From: Myxococcota bacterium
GTDB lineage: Bacteria > Myxococcota_A > UBA9160 > SMWR01
Length of the DNA: 64,000 nt
Direction: 5' to 3'
Assembly: GCA_022447545.1 (NCBI GenBank)
Contig: JAKVBI010000025.1
Location: 33,683 to 97,682 of the forward strand
Made by a program: the position numbers and the translations under genes
Shown here: in pieces, positions 8,128 through 16,887 of the stretch
Position numbering within the stretch: the stretch's first letter is position 1
Layout: every line of letters begins with the position of its first letter
The notes under the pieces: model-generated
The model's database searches: none
Seen by the model: the letters and a program-made list of their open reading frames with translations, nothing else
Told to the model about the DNA's origin: nothing

Positions 8128-9204
8128 TTACAAGCGCTCGGCGGCCTCGACGGCGCGCTCGAGCATGAAGTCCACCCGTGCCCTGGCGTCGTCGGCGCGG
8201 CTCCGGCCCGCCATGCCTCCCCCGGCCCCTGCCTCGAGGCGGGCCACCACGCCTTCGACCAGGCACGACATCTTCCACCAACTGAAGGCGACGTAATAGT
8301 CGTAGTGGGAAAGGTCCAAGCCCGAGCGCTGGGTGTACAACTCTACGGCTTCGGCTCGCCGGGGGAAGGGATCGTGGCGGGTGGGAGAGGGCGAACCGAA
8401 GTCGTACTCCTCGTCTGGATCCGTCCAGTACATGATCGACCAGACGAAATCGGCGATGGGGTCGCCCAGGGTGCACAACTCCCAATCCAGGACCGCGATG
8501 ATGCGGTGGTCGGCGTCGAGCACGGTGTTGTCGAAGCGGTAGTCGCCATGCACGAGCCCCACGGCCTGCTGAGCGGGTATCGCGTTGGACAGTTTTGCGT
8601 AGAGGGTGTCCACCGCCGGAAGCTCGCGCGACTGGGAGGATCGATATTGCTTGAGCCAGCGATTCAGCTGTCGCTCCACGTAGGCCTCGCGCCGGCCGAG
8701 GTCTCCGAGCCCAACGCTATCGGGGTCGAGCCGGTGCATGGCGACCTGCACATCGATCAGGGATTCACTGGCCGTTCGGCACTGCTCCGCCGTCATCCCC
8801 TCGGCTTCCTGAGGGCCCCGTAGAATCAGACCGTCGGCGAAGCCCATCAGGTAGAAGGGCGCCCCGATCAAAGCCGAGTCTTCACAGAAGGCAACGGCTT
8901 CGGGCACCGGAATTCCCGCCTCGGGGTTGGCGTGAAGCGCCTCGAGGATCTGCCACTCGCGACCCATGTCGTGCGCGGTGGCGATGCGCGCTCGCACCGG
9001 GGGCCGGCGCAGCGCCCAGCGGTGACCGTTCGGGCTTCTGACGCTGTAGGTCAGGTTGGAGCCGCCCTGGGCGATCAGTTCGAATTCGAGACCCGGTTCA
9101 GCACCGTTGACGTGTTCGAGCATCCACTGCTCGACCGGCTCGACTTCCAGTCCTCGGATCTCCGCCGCCACACGGCCTCCTGTCGTTGAGTCCAGCCCGC
9201 GCAT
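8128..9204 (-). CDS. APH-type kinase, ACAD10/11 kinase-domain homologue
   Basis: Phosphotransferase of 358 residues with an intact active site: LVHGDYRFDN (HxDxxxxN) and the metal site AVLDWELCTLGDP. N-terminal lobe has GGSNLTYSV and the family phrase HRWALRRPP. It sits between an LLM oxidoreductase and the ACAD11-like gene, same strand, 49-50 nt spacings. Family knowledge: these kinases associate with acyl-CoA dehydrogenases. Inference: it phosphorylates a hydroxyacyl substrate that the ACAD then processes. ATG 9204 has no strong ribosome site. Confidence 0.85.
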   Translation of the reverse strand: MRGLDSTTGGRVAAEIRGLEVEPVEQWMLEHVNGAEPGLEFELIAQGGSNLTYSVRSPNGHRWALRRPPVRARIATAHDMGREWQILEALHANPEAGIPVPEAVAFCEDSALIGAPFYLMGFADGLILRGPQEAEGMTAEQCRTASESLIDVQVAMHRLDPDSVGLGDLGRREAYVERQLNRWLKQYRSSQSRELPAVDTLYAKLSNAIPAQQAVGLVHGDYRFDNTVLDADHRIIAVLDWELCTLGDPIADFVWSIMYWTDPDEEYDFGSPSPTRHDPFPRRAEAVELYTQRSGLDLSHYDYYVAFSWWKMSCLVEGVVARLEAGAGGGMAGRSRADDARARVDFMLERAVEAAERL

Positions 9205-9254
9205 CTTACCCCACGGAAAGGGGCGACTCGCGATTCAGAAGGGGCCTGCTCTGA

Positions 9255-10259
9255 TCAGCTGGCGGTGCGAATCACGTCGATCACGGCGTCGCGGTCGGTC
9301 TCGTTGTAGAGCATCAGGGTGGTCCGGTCCGCGAAGGCGTTGCGCTCGCGCAGGCGCTGCCCCACCTCTTCGGGCGTCCCGGACACTCCGATCGTGTCGA
9401 ATAGCTCGTCGTCGATCTCGTTGATCATTTCGAGCCAGCGTCCCTCTTTCGACATCCGGTTCAGCTTCGGCTGGAGGTCCGGGTAGCCGTGGTGGTCGAG
9501 CACGCCGCGATAGGCGGGGGTCGAGCCGTAGAAGGAGATCTGTCCCTTCGCCTTCTGGCGCGCTGTAGAGATCTCCTCGTCATTGCTTCCCATGGCCACG
9601 ATGGTCTGGCAGGAGATCTGGAAGTTCTCGCGAGCACGCCCCCCGCGATCGAGTCCTCGCCTGAGTGCGGGCAGCGTGTCGCTTTCCATGAACGCAGGCG
9701 AGTGGAAGGGATGGACGAAGAATCCGTCGGCCACCTCGCCCACCACCTCGACCATTTTCGCTCCGACCCCGGCGATGAAGAGCTTGGGAGGGCCGAAGGG
9801 GTTGGGGCCCGGGTTGAAGACCGGCGTCATCAGGGTGTGGTTGTAGAACTCTCCGCGGAAGTCCAGGCGGGTTCCCTCGGTGAAACACTCCCAGATGGCT
9901 CGGATTGCCAGAGCGAACTCGCGCATGCGCGCCGCGGGTTTGGACCAGGGCTGACTGAAACGTTTTTCAATGTGGGGGCGGATCTGGGTGCCCAGGCCCA
10001 GGATGAATCGGCCGCGGCTGAGTTCCTGGAGGTCCCACGCGATTTGCGAGCAGATCATGGGGTTGCGGGCAAAGGCCACCGCGATGGCGGTGCCCAACTC
10101 CATGTGTTCCGTTTGCTTGGAAGCGAGCACCAGCGGAAAGAATGGATCGTGGGGACCTTCGAACCCCCAGGCAGCTGCAAAACCCTGGCGCTCGAGGTCC
10201 GCGGCCATCTCGCCGCTGTCTTCCAGACCCCGCGTCATGAGGGCTGCATCGATCTTCAT
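9255..10259 (-). CDS. LLM-class (F420/flavin) oxidoreductase
   Basis: Luciferase-like monooxygenase-fold enzyme, 334 residues, of the F420-dependent type (MKIDAALMTRGLED start; FARNPMICSQIAWDLQELSRGRFILGLGTQ is the family core; PKLFIAGVGAKMVEVVGEVADGF follows). It should transfer hydride with F420 or oxidise with FMN; substrate unknown. ATG 10259 has GGAGAG 6 nt upstream; an in-frame ATG 21 nt earlier lacks one. It is second in the minus unit, 95 nt after the enoyl-CoA hydratase. Confidence 0.85.
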   Translation of the reverse strand: MKIDAALMTRGLEDSGEMAADLERQGFAAAWGFEGPHDPFFPLVLASKQTEHMELGTAIAVAFARNPMICSQIAWDLQELSRGRFILGLGTQIRPHIEKRFSQPWSKPAARMREFALAIRAIWECFTEGTRLDFRGEFYNHTLMTPVFNPGPNPFGPPKLFIAGVGAKMVEVVGEVADGFFVHPFHSPAFMESDTLPALRRGLDRGGRARENFQISCQTIVAMGSNDEEISTARQKAKGQISFYGSTPAYRGVLDHHGYPDLQPKLNRMSKEGRWLEMINEIDDELFDTIGVSGTPEEVGQRLRERNAFADRTTLMLYNETDRDAVIDVIRTAS

Positions 10260-10354
10260 GAAGGCTCTCCGTGGGGGCATGCGTCACCCCGCGCCGCGCG
10301 CAGATCGCACGGGGTGGGGGCACGGCGGGAAAACGTGGGCGGGGCGTCCGGCGC

Positions 10355-11158
10355 TCAGCCGGCCTTCTTCATGCTCTCCACCGTCATGCCGCTGATGGCG
10401 TCCCCTTCGTTCACGAGCCTCGAGTGGCTGTGGCCGAGATGGTGCATGTCGAAGACCGCTTCCATGGCCGTCCACTGTCCCTGGGTGTCGAGGGTGCGGT
10501 TGACGGCCTGCTTCGACATGTACAGGGCGAAGGGATCCATCTGAGCGATCTCGTGCGCCAACTCGAGGGTGTGGCTCTCGAGTTCCTCGCGTGCCACCAC
10601 GCGGTTGACCATACCCAGGCGGTGGGCTTCTCGAGCGTCGATGAACTGACCCGTGAACAGGAACTCCTTGGCTTTGCGGGCACCGAGTTCCCAGGTGTGG
10701 GCATGGAACTCGACTCCAGCGATTCCCATGCGCGCAACCGGGTCACTGAACAGCGCGTCCTCGGAGGCGATGATCAGGTCGCAGGGCCAGCACAGCATGA
10801 GTCCGCCCGCGATGCACTTGCCGTGCACGGCAGCGAGGGTCGGCTTCGGGATGTCTCGCCAGCGACGCGACATGCCGAGGTAGTTCTCTTTCTCCCAGGC
10901 ATACATTCCCGCCACACCATTGTTCATGTCGAAGCCCCGTTCGCCGCGGTAGCGGATGTCGTGGCCTGAGGAAAAGTGCGGGCCATTGGCCTTGAGCACG
11001 ATGACGCGGACTTCTTCGTCCTGAGCGCCGCGCATGAAGGCCTCGTCGAGTTGGGCCAAGAAGGGCGGGTGCTGGGCGTTGCGCGCATCCACGCGGTCAA
11101 GAGTGATGACGGCGACGGATCCGTCGCGCTCGTAGAGGATGAACTGCTCGTCGGACAT
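10355..11158 (-). CDS. Enoyl-CoA hydratase/isomerase family protein
   Basis: Crotonase-fold protein, 267 residues. It contains ANGPHFSSGHDIRYRGERG (first oxyanion-hole region) and AAVHGKCIAGGLMLCWPCDL (second). The usual acidic catalytic position is replaced in a WELGARKAKEFLFTG setting, so hydratase versus other crotonase activity cannot be fixed. ATG 11158 has GGAGG 5 nt before it. The open frame continues to 11596, but that part opposes the divergent esterase and is low-complexity. First gene of the unit with LLM, kinase and ACAD; these could form one short degradation route. Confidence 0.88.
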   Translation of the reverse strand: MSDEQFILYERDGSVAVITLDRVDARNAQHPPFLAQLDEAFMRGAQDEEVRVIVLKANGPHFSSGHDIRYRGERGFDMNNGVAGMYAWEKENYLGMSRRWRDIPKPTLAAVHGKCIAGGLMLCWPCDLIIASEDALFSDPVARMGIAGVEFHAHTWELGARKAKEFLFTGQFIDAREAHRLGMVNRVVAREELESHTLELAHEIAQMDPFALYMSKQAVNRTLDTQGQWTAMEAVFDMHHLGHSHSRLVNEGDAISGMTVESMKKAG

Positions 11159-11245
11159 GGGAACCTCCATGGGGTTGAGTGGATGATACTCGATCTCGGC
11201 CATCGGGCGCGGAATCCAACGGGTTTGCCTTGGGGTTCGGCATGG

Positions 11246-11251
11246 TAGGCT
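11246..11251 (+). promoter_or_regulatory. Candidate -10 element (TAGGCT) of a leaderless promoter
   Basis: TAGGCT ends 6 nt before ATG 11258, and no ribosome binding site lies between. TTTGCC (11224-11229) is 16 nt upstream and could serve as -35. The geometry predicts transcription starting at the ATG itself. Confidence 0.45.
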
Positions 11252-11257
11252 GGCGGC

Positions 11258-12154
11258 ATGGCCAGTCAGGAATTTCACGCCCATCAAGCCCGCATTGCGG
11301 CGGCTCCGCGTCCTTCGCCGGACCAGCCTCTGGCGGAAAAGCGCGCCCGTGCCGACGCCGTGATGGGAGCGATTCCGCTGGCGCCCGGCATCGTGGCGGA
11401 GCCCGTGAGCGCGGATGGGGTTCCTGCCATCTGGCTGCGAGGGGAGGATGTCTCCGGTGCCGCTGCGATGGTGTATTTTCACGGGGGCGGCTACCGGATG
11501 GGCTCGGCCACGGCCTGGCAGTCCTACGCGTCCCAGTTGGCGGCCCGCTGCGGGGCTCGTGTCTTGCTCGTCGATTACCGGCTCGCCCCGGAACATCCCT
11601 TTCCCGCTGCCCTCGACGATGCCGTGGCGGCCGTGCGCTGGCTCGTGGCGTCGGGCGAGGCGCCGGAGCGCTTGGTGGTCGCAGGCGATTCGGCAGGAGG
11701 GGGACTGGCGGCGGCCACCCTCCTGGCCCTGCGCGATGCCGGCGATCCACTGCCCGCCGGTGGGGTGTGCCTCTCACCTTGGGCCGATTTGACCAATTGC
11801 GCCGCATCGTTCTCCGAGAAAGCCGACACGGATGCGTTGTTTTCCAAAGCGCAAGCCGACGAAGCGGCGGACCTGTACCTGGCGGGTCACGCTGCTGAGG
11901 ACCCGCGCGTGTCCCCCGCCCTCGGCGACCTGACGGGTCTCCCGCCCTTGTTGATTCATGTGGGGGATGTCGAGGTCTTGTTCGACGATGCTCAACGGCT
12001 CGCTGCCGGAGCGCGTCGAGACGGAGTCGATGTCCAACTCTCGGTCTACCCCGAGATGCCCCACGTCTGGCACATGGCCGTTCCAGCTTTTCCCGAGGCC
12101 GTGGACGCCGTGGACGAAATCGCTCGCTTCGTGGAGCGAGTGACTGGAGGCTGA
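11258..12154 (+). CDS. Alpha/beta hydrolase, hormone-sensitive-lipase family
   Basis: Esterase/lipase of 298 residues. HGGGY (oxyanion hole, VYFHGGGYRMG) near residue 75, nucleophile elbow GDSAGGG near 145, acidic residue in the LLIHVGDVEVLFDD region and His in MPHVWHM complete the triad. These enzymes hydrolyse short to medium acyl esters in the cytoplasm. Divergent from the ECH operon with a 99-nt gap, followed 63 nt later by an amidohydrolase that may be co-transcribed. Confidence 0.9.
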   Translation: MASQEFHAHQARIAAAPRPSPDQPLAEKRARADAVMGAIPLAPGIVAEPVSADGVPAIWLRGEDVSGAAAMVYFHGGGYRMGSATAWQSYASQLAARCGARVLLVDYRLAPEHPFPAALDDAVAAVRWLVASGEAPERLVVAGDSAGGGLAAATLLALRDAGDPLPAGGVCLSPWADLTNCAASFSEKADTDALFSKAQADEAADLYLAGHAAEDPRVSPALGDLTGLPPLLIHVGDVEVLFDDAQRLAAGARRDGVDVQLSVYPEMPHVWHMAVPAFPEAVDAVDEIARFVERVTGG

Positions 12155-12217
12155 GCGCGAGCCTTGCAGATCTTGGGTTAGGATGACTGAGAACTCGGTT
12201 GGAGGGAGACACGAACC

Positions 12218-13624
12218 ATGACCCGCTGGAATCACAACCGTTGGCTTCCTGCCATTCTCGAACGTCGATCGACCGACGAATTCAATGCTCCTGGATACAC
12301 GAAGGCCCAGGCTCTGGCCGTGGCCCGGGTGATGGAACGGGGGAGTGTGGATGCCCGACGCTTGGGTTGGAGTCAAGCGCGCTACTTCGCCAGTCGTATG
12401 GGGACGGCGGCGGGTCTGCTCTCACTCAACGAGGCCTACGGCGGGCGGTGGTATGAAGTGCCCGACGCCGCTGCTCGTGATGCGGCTGCGGCCGAGGAGG
12501 CCCTTGGCGGCAACGAAGTCGTGCTCGACGTACAGACCCACTATGTGGCCAATCGCAGCCTGAAACACTGGCGGCCGTTTCTGATCGATACGTACCGCCG
12601 CATGATGCCGGATTGGTGGAAGGGCCTGGACGACTGGGAGATGTACAACTTTGCCGAGTACCTGCGCTGTGTGTTCGTGGAAAGCGAGACGGCCGTGGCG
12701 GTACTGACCTCTGCACCGGGTCTCGACGACCAGCGCATGCTCTGGAATCACGAGATGGCGGGCACGCGGGAGTTGCTGGATCGACTGGGGGCCGAGGGGC
12801 GGCTACTCAATCATGCGGTCATCCACCCGGACGAGCCCACTGAAATCGAATCCATGGAGGAAGACGTCGCGCGCTACGCCCCGGTGGGTTGGAAGGTCTA
12901 CACGATTGGACACCTGGTGGGCACGGACTTCGTGAACACAGCGAGTTGGTGGTTGGACGACGAGCGCGTGGGTCTGCCTTTTCTCGAGCGGGTACGCGAT
13001 GTGGGGCCTCGGCTGGTGTGCGCCCACAAGGGCATCAGTGCCATGGTGCCCACGGGTTCTCCTCGCGACGTGGGTAATGCCGCGCGCGCTTTTCCAGAGA
13101 TCGATTTCGTCATCTACCACGCGGGCTACGAGATGCCTGTGGGCGAAGAAGCCGAAGAGGGGCCCTACACCGAAGAAACCGCCAACATCGGTACGAGTCG
13201 CTTGTTGACCGCGGTGCGCGAGGCCGGGGTGGCGCCGGGGAGCAACGTCTACGCGGAACTGGGCAGCACCTGGTTCTGCTTGATTCGCCGCCCCATCGAG
13301 GCGGCCCACGTGATCGGCAAACTCCTGCTCGCCGTGGGGGAGGACAACTTGATCTGGGGCAGTGACTCGATCTGGTATGGACCCACCCAGCCCGCCATCG
13401 ACGCTTTCCGCGCTTTCCAGATCCCAGTGGAACTTCGCGAGCGCTACGGCTATCCGGAGCTCACTCCCGAGGTCAAGGCGAAGGTTCTGGGTGGCAACGC
13501 TGCGCGGGTCTACGGCATCGATGCCGAGGCGGCGCGGCGCCGCGTCGCCAATGACGATCTGTCCTGGGTGCAGCGAGCCGTGCGCGAGTACGAAGCCGAA
13601 GGAACGCCAACACAGTCCGCCTAG
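12218..13624 (+). CDS. Amidohydrolase family (PF04909-like) TIM-barrel protein
   Basis: 468-residue amidohydrolase-2-type protein. Visible metal-site-like elements are DVQTHYV near residue 108, HKGISAM near 272, YHAGYEMP near 305 and WGSDSIWYGP near 385, the last matching the C-terminal Asp of the barrel. Members hydrolyse or decarboxylate ring-cleavage or amide substrates. The long N-terminal helical part (about 100 residues before the first metal motif) is unusual compared with standard ~300-residue members. GGAGGGAG lies about 10 nt before ATG 12218. Confidence 0.82.
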   Translation: MTRWNHNRWLPAILERRSTDEFNAPGYTKAQALAVARVMERGSVDARRLGWSQARYFASRMGTAAGLLSLNEAYGGRWYEVPDAAARDAAAAEEALGGNEVVLDVQTHYVANRSLKHWRPFLIDTYRRMMPDWWKGLDDWEMYNFAEYLRCVFVESETAVAVLTSAPGLDDQRMLWNHEMAGTRELLDRLGAEGRLLNHAVIHPDEPTEIESMEEDVARYAPVGWKVYTIGHLVGTDFVNTASWWLDDERVGLPFLERVRDVGPRLVCAHKGISAMVPTGSPRDVGNAARAFPEIDFVIYHAGYEMPVGEEAEEGPYTEETANIGTSRLLTAVREAGVAPGSNVYAELGSTWFCLIRRPIEAAHVIGKLLLAVGEDNLIWGSDSIWYGPTQPAIDAFRAFQIPVELRERYGYPELTPEVKAKVLGGNAARVYGIDAEAARRRVANDDLSWVQRAVREYEAEGTPTQSA

Positions 13625-13794
13625 GGGAGGGGTGCCCGAGGCCATGGGTTGGTGATCTTCCGACCTGGGCATGCGGTCGAGCCTCGGGTGTCGAGATCGA
13701 ATCGCCCCCGCGGGCTCGCCCTACGCGTACACTGGCGGTCCGCTACTTGCGGGCTTGCGAACTGGGCCACGTTCAGGCCCTCTGGAGGTATTGC

Positions 13795-14727
13795 GTGAAG
13801 TTCTCCGTCACCTATCCGCTCATCAACCACCCCTACGACCCTGCGTTTCTCGAGAAGGAAAACATTCTGCGCTTCGCGCGGGCCGCCGAGGCAGCCGGTT
13901 ACGACGGCCTGGGTTTCACCGATCACCCGGCACCCACCGAGCGGTGGTTGCGAGCCGGGGGGCACGATGCCCTGGATCCCTTTGCGGCGCTCGCCTTCTG
14001 TGCAGCCGTCACCGACCATCTTCGCCTGATTCCGCACATCTTGGTGCTGCCCTATCGAAACCCCTTCTTGACCGCGAAGTCCATCGCCACCGTGGACCGG
14101 CTCTCGGGCGGGCGTTTCATTCTGGGCACGGCCATCGGCTACCTCAAGGCCGAGTACAAGGCCCTGGGGGTGACGTTCGACGATCGCAACGAAATCTTCG
14201 ACGAGTGCATCGAGGTCATGAAGGGGATCTGGGCCGAGGACGACTACTGCTTCGAGAGTCCTCGTTTCGTCGCGCTGGGTCAGACAGCCGGCCCCAAGCC
14301 CGTGCAACGCCCGCATCCACCCATCTGGATCGGCGGCAACGCACGACGCGCGCGGCGGCGCGTCGCTCGGTACGGTCAGGGCTGGATTCCATTTCCGGCA
14401 AGCGCGACTCTGTCCAAGACGGCCCGAACTCCCGCCCTCGAGGGTCGTGAGCAACTGGCCGAGATGCTCGATGAGTTGTGGAGCTACGTCGACGAAGCAG
14501 GCCGCGATCGCTCGGAGATTGATGTGCACTTTGCAGCCCACGCCGGGGGGGCTCCGGGGAGTGATGATTTCGACGCCAATGCCCACCGGGACGAACTCGA
14601 CGAGTTGGCGAAACTGGGTGTGACGTGGGTCGGAGCCGGGGCGCCTGGGGACAGCATCGATCACGCCATCGAGACCCTCGAGCGCTACGGCGCCGAGGTG
14701 ATTGCCCCCATGCGCGCGGGAAGTTAG
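13795..14727 (+). CDS. LLM-class F420-dependent oxidoreductase
   Basis: 310-residue luciferase-like enzyme: GYDGLGFTDHPAP near residue 35, the core LPYRNPFLTAKSIATVDRLS and GGRFILGTAIGYLKAEYKALG, then PPIWIGGNARRARRR. This layout is that of F420-dependent hydride-transfer enzymes. GTG 13795 is chosen because GGAGG (13784-13788) precedes it by 6 nt and the product starts at the first beta strand (KFSVTYP). It heads an operon with BKACE and two CaiB genes, so it may reduce or oxidise a CoA-linked intermediate. Confidence 0.88.
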   Translation: MKFSVTYPLINHPYDPAFLEKENILRFARAAEAAGYDGLGFTDHPAPTERWLRAGGHDALDPFAALAFCAAVTDHLRLIPHILVLPYRNPFLTAKSIATVDRLSGGRFILGTAIGYLKAEYKALGVTFDDRNEIFDECIEVMKGIWAEDDYCFESPRFVALGQTAGPKPVQRPHPPIWIGGNARRARRRVARYGQGWIPFPASATLSKTARTPALEGREQLAEMLDELWSYVDEAGRDRSEIDVHFAAHAGGAPGSDDFDANAHRDELDELAKLGVTWVGAGAPGDSIDHAIETLERYGAEVIAPMRAGS

Positions 14728-14752
14728 GCCTCGAGCGCACAGGAGGATTCAA

Positions 14753-15640
14753 GTGAGTGTCCCCCCGCTGATCATCGAGGCTGCAATCAACGGCGCCACC
14801 CCCAAGGAGCGCAACCCCCACGTACCGCGTAGCCCCGACGAAATCGCCGCCGACGCCATCCGCTGTCTGCACGCGGGCGCCACCATCATCCACAATCACA
14901 CCGATGACCCGGTCATCGACATGGTGACCCCCGCCCATGACCCGCAGCCCTACATCGAGGCCTGGTCGCGTGTGCTCGATGCCGTGCCCGGTGCGTTTCT
15001 CTACCCCACCATGACGGGGGGTGGCCCTCATACCACCGTCGAGAAGCGGTACGGCCACTTGCGGGTCATGGCTGAGGCCGGAGTGCTGACTCTGGGAATC
15101 GTGGACCCGGGCTCGGTCAACATCGGTTGGGCGATGCCGGGTGATGCGCCTGCTCCTTCCGAAACGGTCTACATCAACACCCTGGCCGACATCGAGTACA
15201 TGTTCACCACCTGCGAAGACCTCGACATTCCGGTGTCCATCTCGATCTTCGATCCGAGCTTTCTGCGTACAGCCGTCGCCTATCTGTCGGCGGGTCGATC
15301 TCCCGCCGGGGGGCAGATCAAGATCTTCTTCGGGGCCCCGGGCAGCTTGATGGGACTGCCGGCGACACCCAAGGCACTGGCCGCCTATCTGGAGATTCTG
15401 GAGGATTGCAGCTGGCCCTGGAGCGTGGCGTTGCCGGGGGGGGACATCCTCGGCACCGAGGTGGCGCGCCTCGTACTCGAACGGGGAGGGCACCTCCGAG
15501 TGGGACTCGAGGATCACGTCGGTGCAGGGACACCCACCAACGAGGAGATCGTGGCTGCCACGGTGGCCCTTGCCCATGAGTGTGGACGCGAGGTGGCCAG
15601 CCAGGAAGAAGCCCAAGTACTCATCCGTGCCGCCCACTGA
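14753..15640 (+). CDS. BKACE (DUF849) beta-keto acid cleavage enzyme
   Basis: 295-residue DUF849 TIM-barrel protein. The family condenses a beta-keto acid with acetyl-CoA to give acetoacetate and a new acyl-CoA, using Zn. Glu of LIIEAAINGA and the HNH of GATIIHNHTDDP are at the expected metal positions; GIVDPGSVNIG and the C-terminal HLRVGLEDHVG are conserved. GTG 14753 follows AGGAGG (14741-14746). Standing 25 nt after the LLM gene and 8 nt before a CaiB gene, it points to catabolism of a keto-acid/CoA-ester pair. Substrate class cannot be assigned. Confidence 0.9.
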   Translation: MSVPPLIIEAAINGATPKERNPHVPRSPDEIAADAIRCLHAGATIIHNHTDDPVIDMVTPAHDPQPYIEAWSRVLDAVPGAFLYPTMTGGGPHTTVEKRYGHLRVMAEAGVLTLGIVDPGSVNIGWAMPGDAPAPSETVYINTLADIEYMFTTCEDLDIPVSISIFDPSFLRTAVAYLSAGRSPAGGQIKIFFGAPGSLMGLPATPKALAAYLEILEDCSWPWSVALPGGDILGTEVARLVLERGGHLRVGLEDHVGAGTPTNEEIVAATVALAHECGREVASQEEAQVLIRAAH

Positions 15641-15648
15641 GGGAGCCC

Positions 15649-16887
15649 ATGTCGGCCAAAGCACTTTCGCACATTCGCATCTGTGATTTTACCGGTCAGC
15701 TGGCCGGGGCCGGAGCGACCAAGTGGCTCTCGGCCTTTGGCGCCGAGGTGATTCGTATCGAGGACCCGGTCAAGCAGGGCACCTGGGATGTGTTGCGAAA
15801 TATGCCGCCCTTCGTCGACGAGAGGCGTGGGCCCGACCTCGGCGGCGGGTTCAACAACCACAATGTCGAGAAACTCGGCATCGCCCTCAACCTGCGAACC
15901 GAGCGCGGCCGCGAACTCGTGGCCGAGATCGTCGAGAAGTCCGATGTGGTGTGCGAGAACTTCGCGTACGGAGTGATGGAGCGTTGGGGGCTCGGCTACG
16001 AGCGCCTGGTGGAGATCAAACCCGACATCATCTATGTGTCGAACTGCGGTTTCGGCCATACCGGGCCCTATCACACGTACAAGACCTGGGGCCCCATCGT
16101 CCAGGCCATTTCCGGACTCACCTTCACTTCCGGACTGCCCGACCAGCCGCCTGCGGGTTGGGGCTATTCCTACATGGATCACACGGGTGGTTACTACATG
16201 GCCATGGCCATTCTGCTCGCATTGTTCCACCGCGCTCGCACGGGTCAGGGGCAATGGGTCGACATGTCCTGCACGGAAGCCGGTGCGACTCTGACCGGTC
16301 CGGCGATTCTGGATTACACGGTCAACGGGCGACGTACCCGTCGCCCGGGCCAACCCCACAGCAATCGCAATGAGTGGCCCGCCATGGCGCCGCACGGCAT
16401 CTACCCGGCCCGGGGCGAAGACCGCTGGCTCGCCATTGCCTGCCGCAACGACGAGGACTGGCGGGCTCTGGCTCGCGTGGCTGATCAGGGTTGGTCCGAG
16501 GTCGAACACTTTCGCGCTCTCGACGGCCGCGTTGCGCGTCAGGATGAACTCGACTCCCTCGTGGCGAAGTGGACCGCCGACCGCGATGACTTCGAGACAG
16601 CCGCTCGACTGCGCGAGGCCGGGGTGCCGGCGGGTGCGGTGCAGCGACCCGCCGAACGCATTGATCACGACCCCAACACTGCGGAATGGGGACTGTGGCC
16701 CACCGTCCATCACAGCAAGATGGGCGACGTACGCGTGGACGGCATGCCGGTGCACTTCTCCGAGACGGACTGGGAGATGCAGCGTGGGGGGCCGTGCTGT
16801 GGAGAACACACCGAGCAGGTCTTGAGTGGGTTGTTGGGGATGCAGCCCGACGAGATCGAACGGTTGCGCGAGGAGGGGGTGTTATGA
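15649..16887 (+). CDS. CaiB/BaiF family III CoA-transferase, catalytic-type subunit
   Basis: 412-residue family III CoA-transferase. N-terminus ICDFTGQLAGAGATKWLSAFGAEVIRIE is the CoA-binding Rossmann half; the expected catalytic Asp is present in YSYMDHTGGYYMAMA near residue 180; GQGQWVDMS follows. It moves CoA between carboxylic acids through a glutamyl/aspartyl-CoA anhydride route. ATG 15649 is chosen over an in-frame start further upstream that would overlap the BKACE gene. Its stop overlaps the ATG of the next CaiB gene (ATGA), which suggests a heteromeric enzyme. Confidence 0.9.
   Translation: MSAKALSHIRICDFTGQLAGAGATKWLSAFGAEVIRIEDPVKQGTWDVLRNMPPFVDERRGPDLGGGFNNHNVEKLGIALNLRTERGRELVAEIVEKSDVVCENFAYGVMERWGLGYERLVEIKPDIIYVSNCGFGHTGPYHTYKTWGPIVQAISGLTFTSGLPDQPPAGWGYSYMDHTGGYYMAMAILLALFHRARTGQGQWVDMSCTEAGATLTGPAILDYTVNGRRTRRPGQPHSNRNEWPAMAPHGIYPARGEDRWLAIACRNDEDWRALARVADQGWSEVEHFRALDGRVARQDELDSLVAKWTADRDDFETAARLREAGVPAGAVQRPAERIDHDPNTAEWGLWPTVHHSKMGDVRVDGMPVHFSETDWEMQRGGPCCGEHTEQVLSGLLGMQPDEIERLREEGVL

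Noticed and set aside
14216-16809. Two long minus-strand open frames across BKACE and CaiB
   Set aside because: They mirror the plus-strand genes, which carry family motifs, SD sites and coupled starts.
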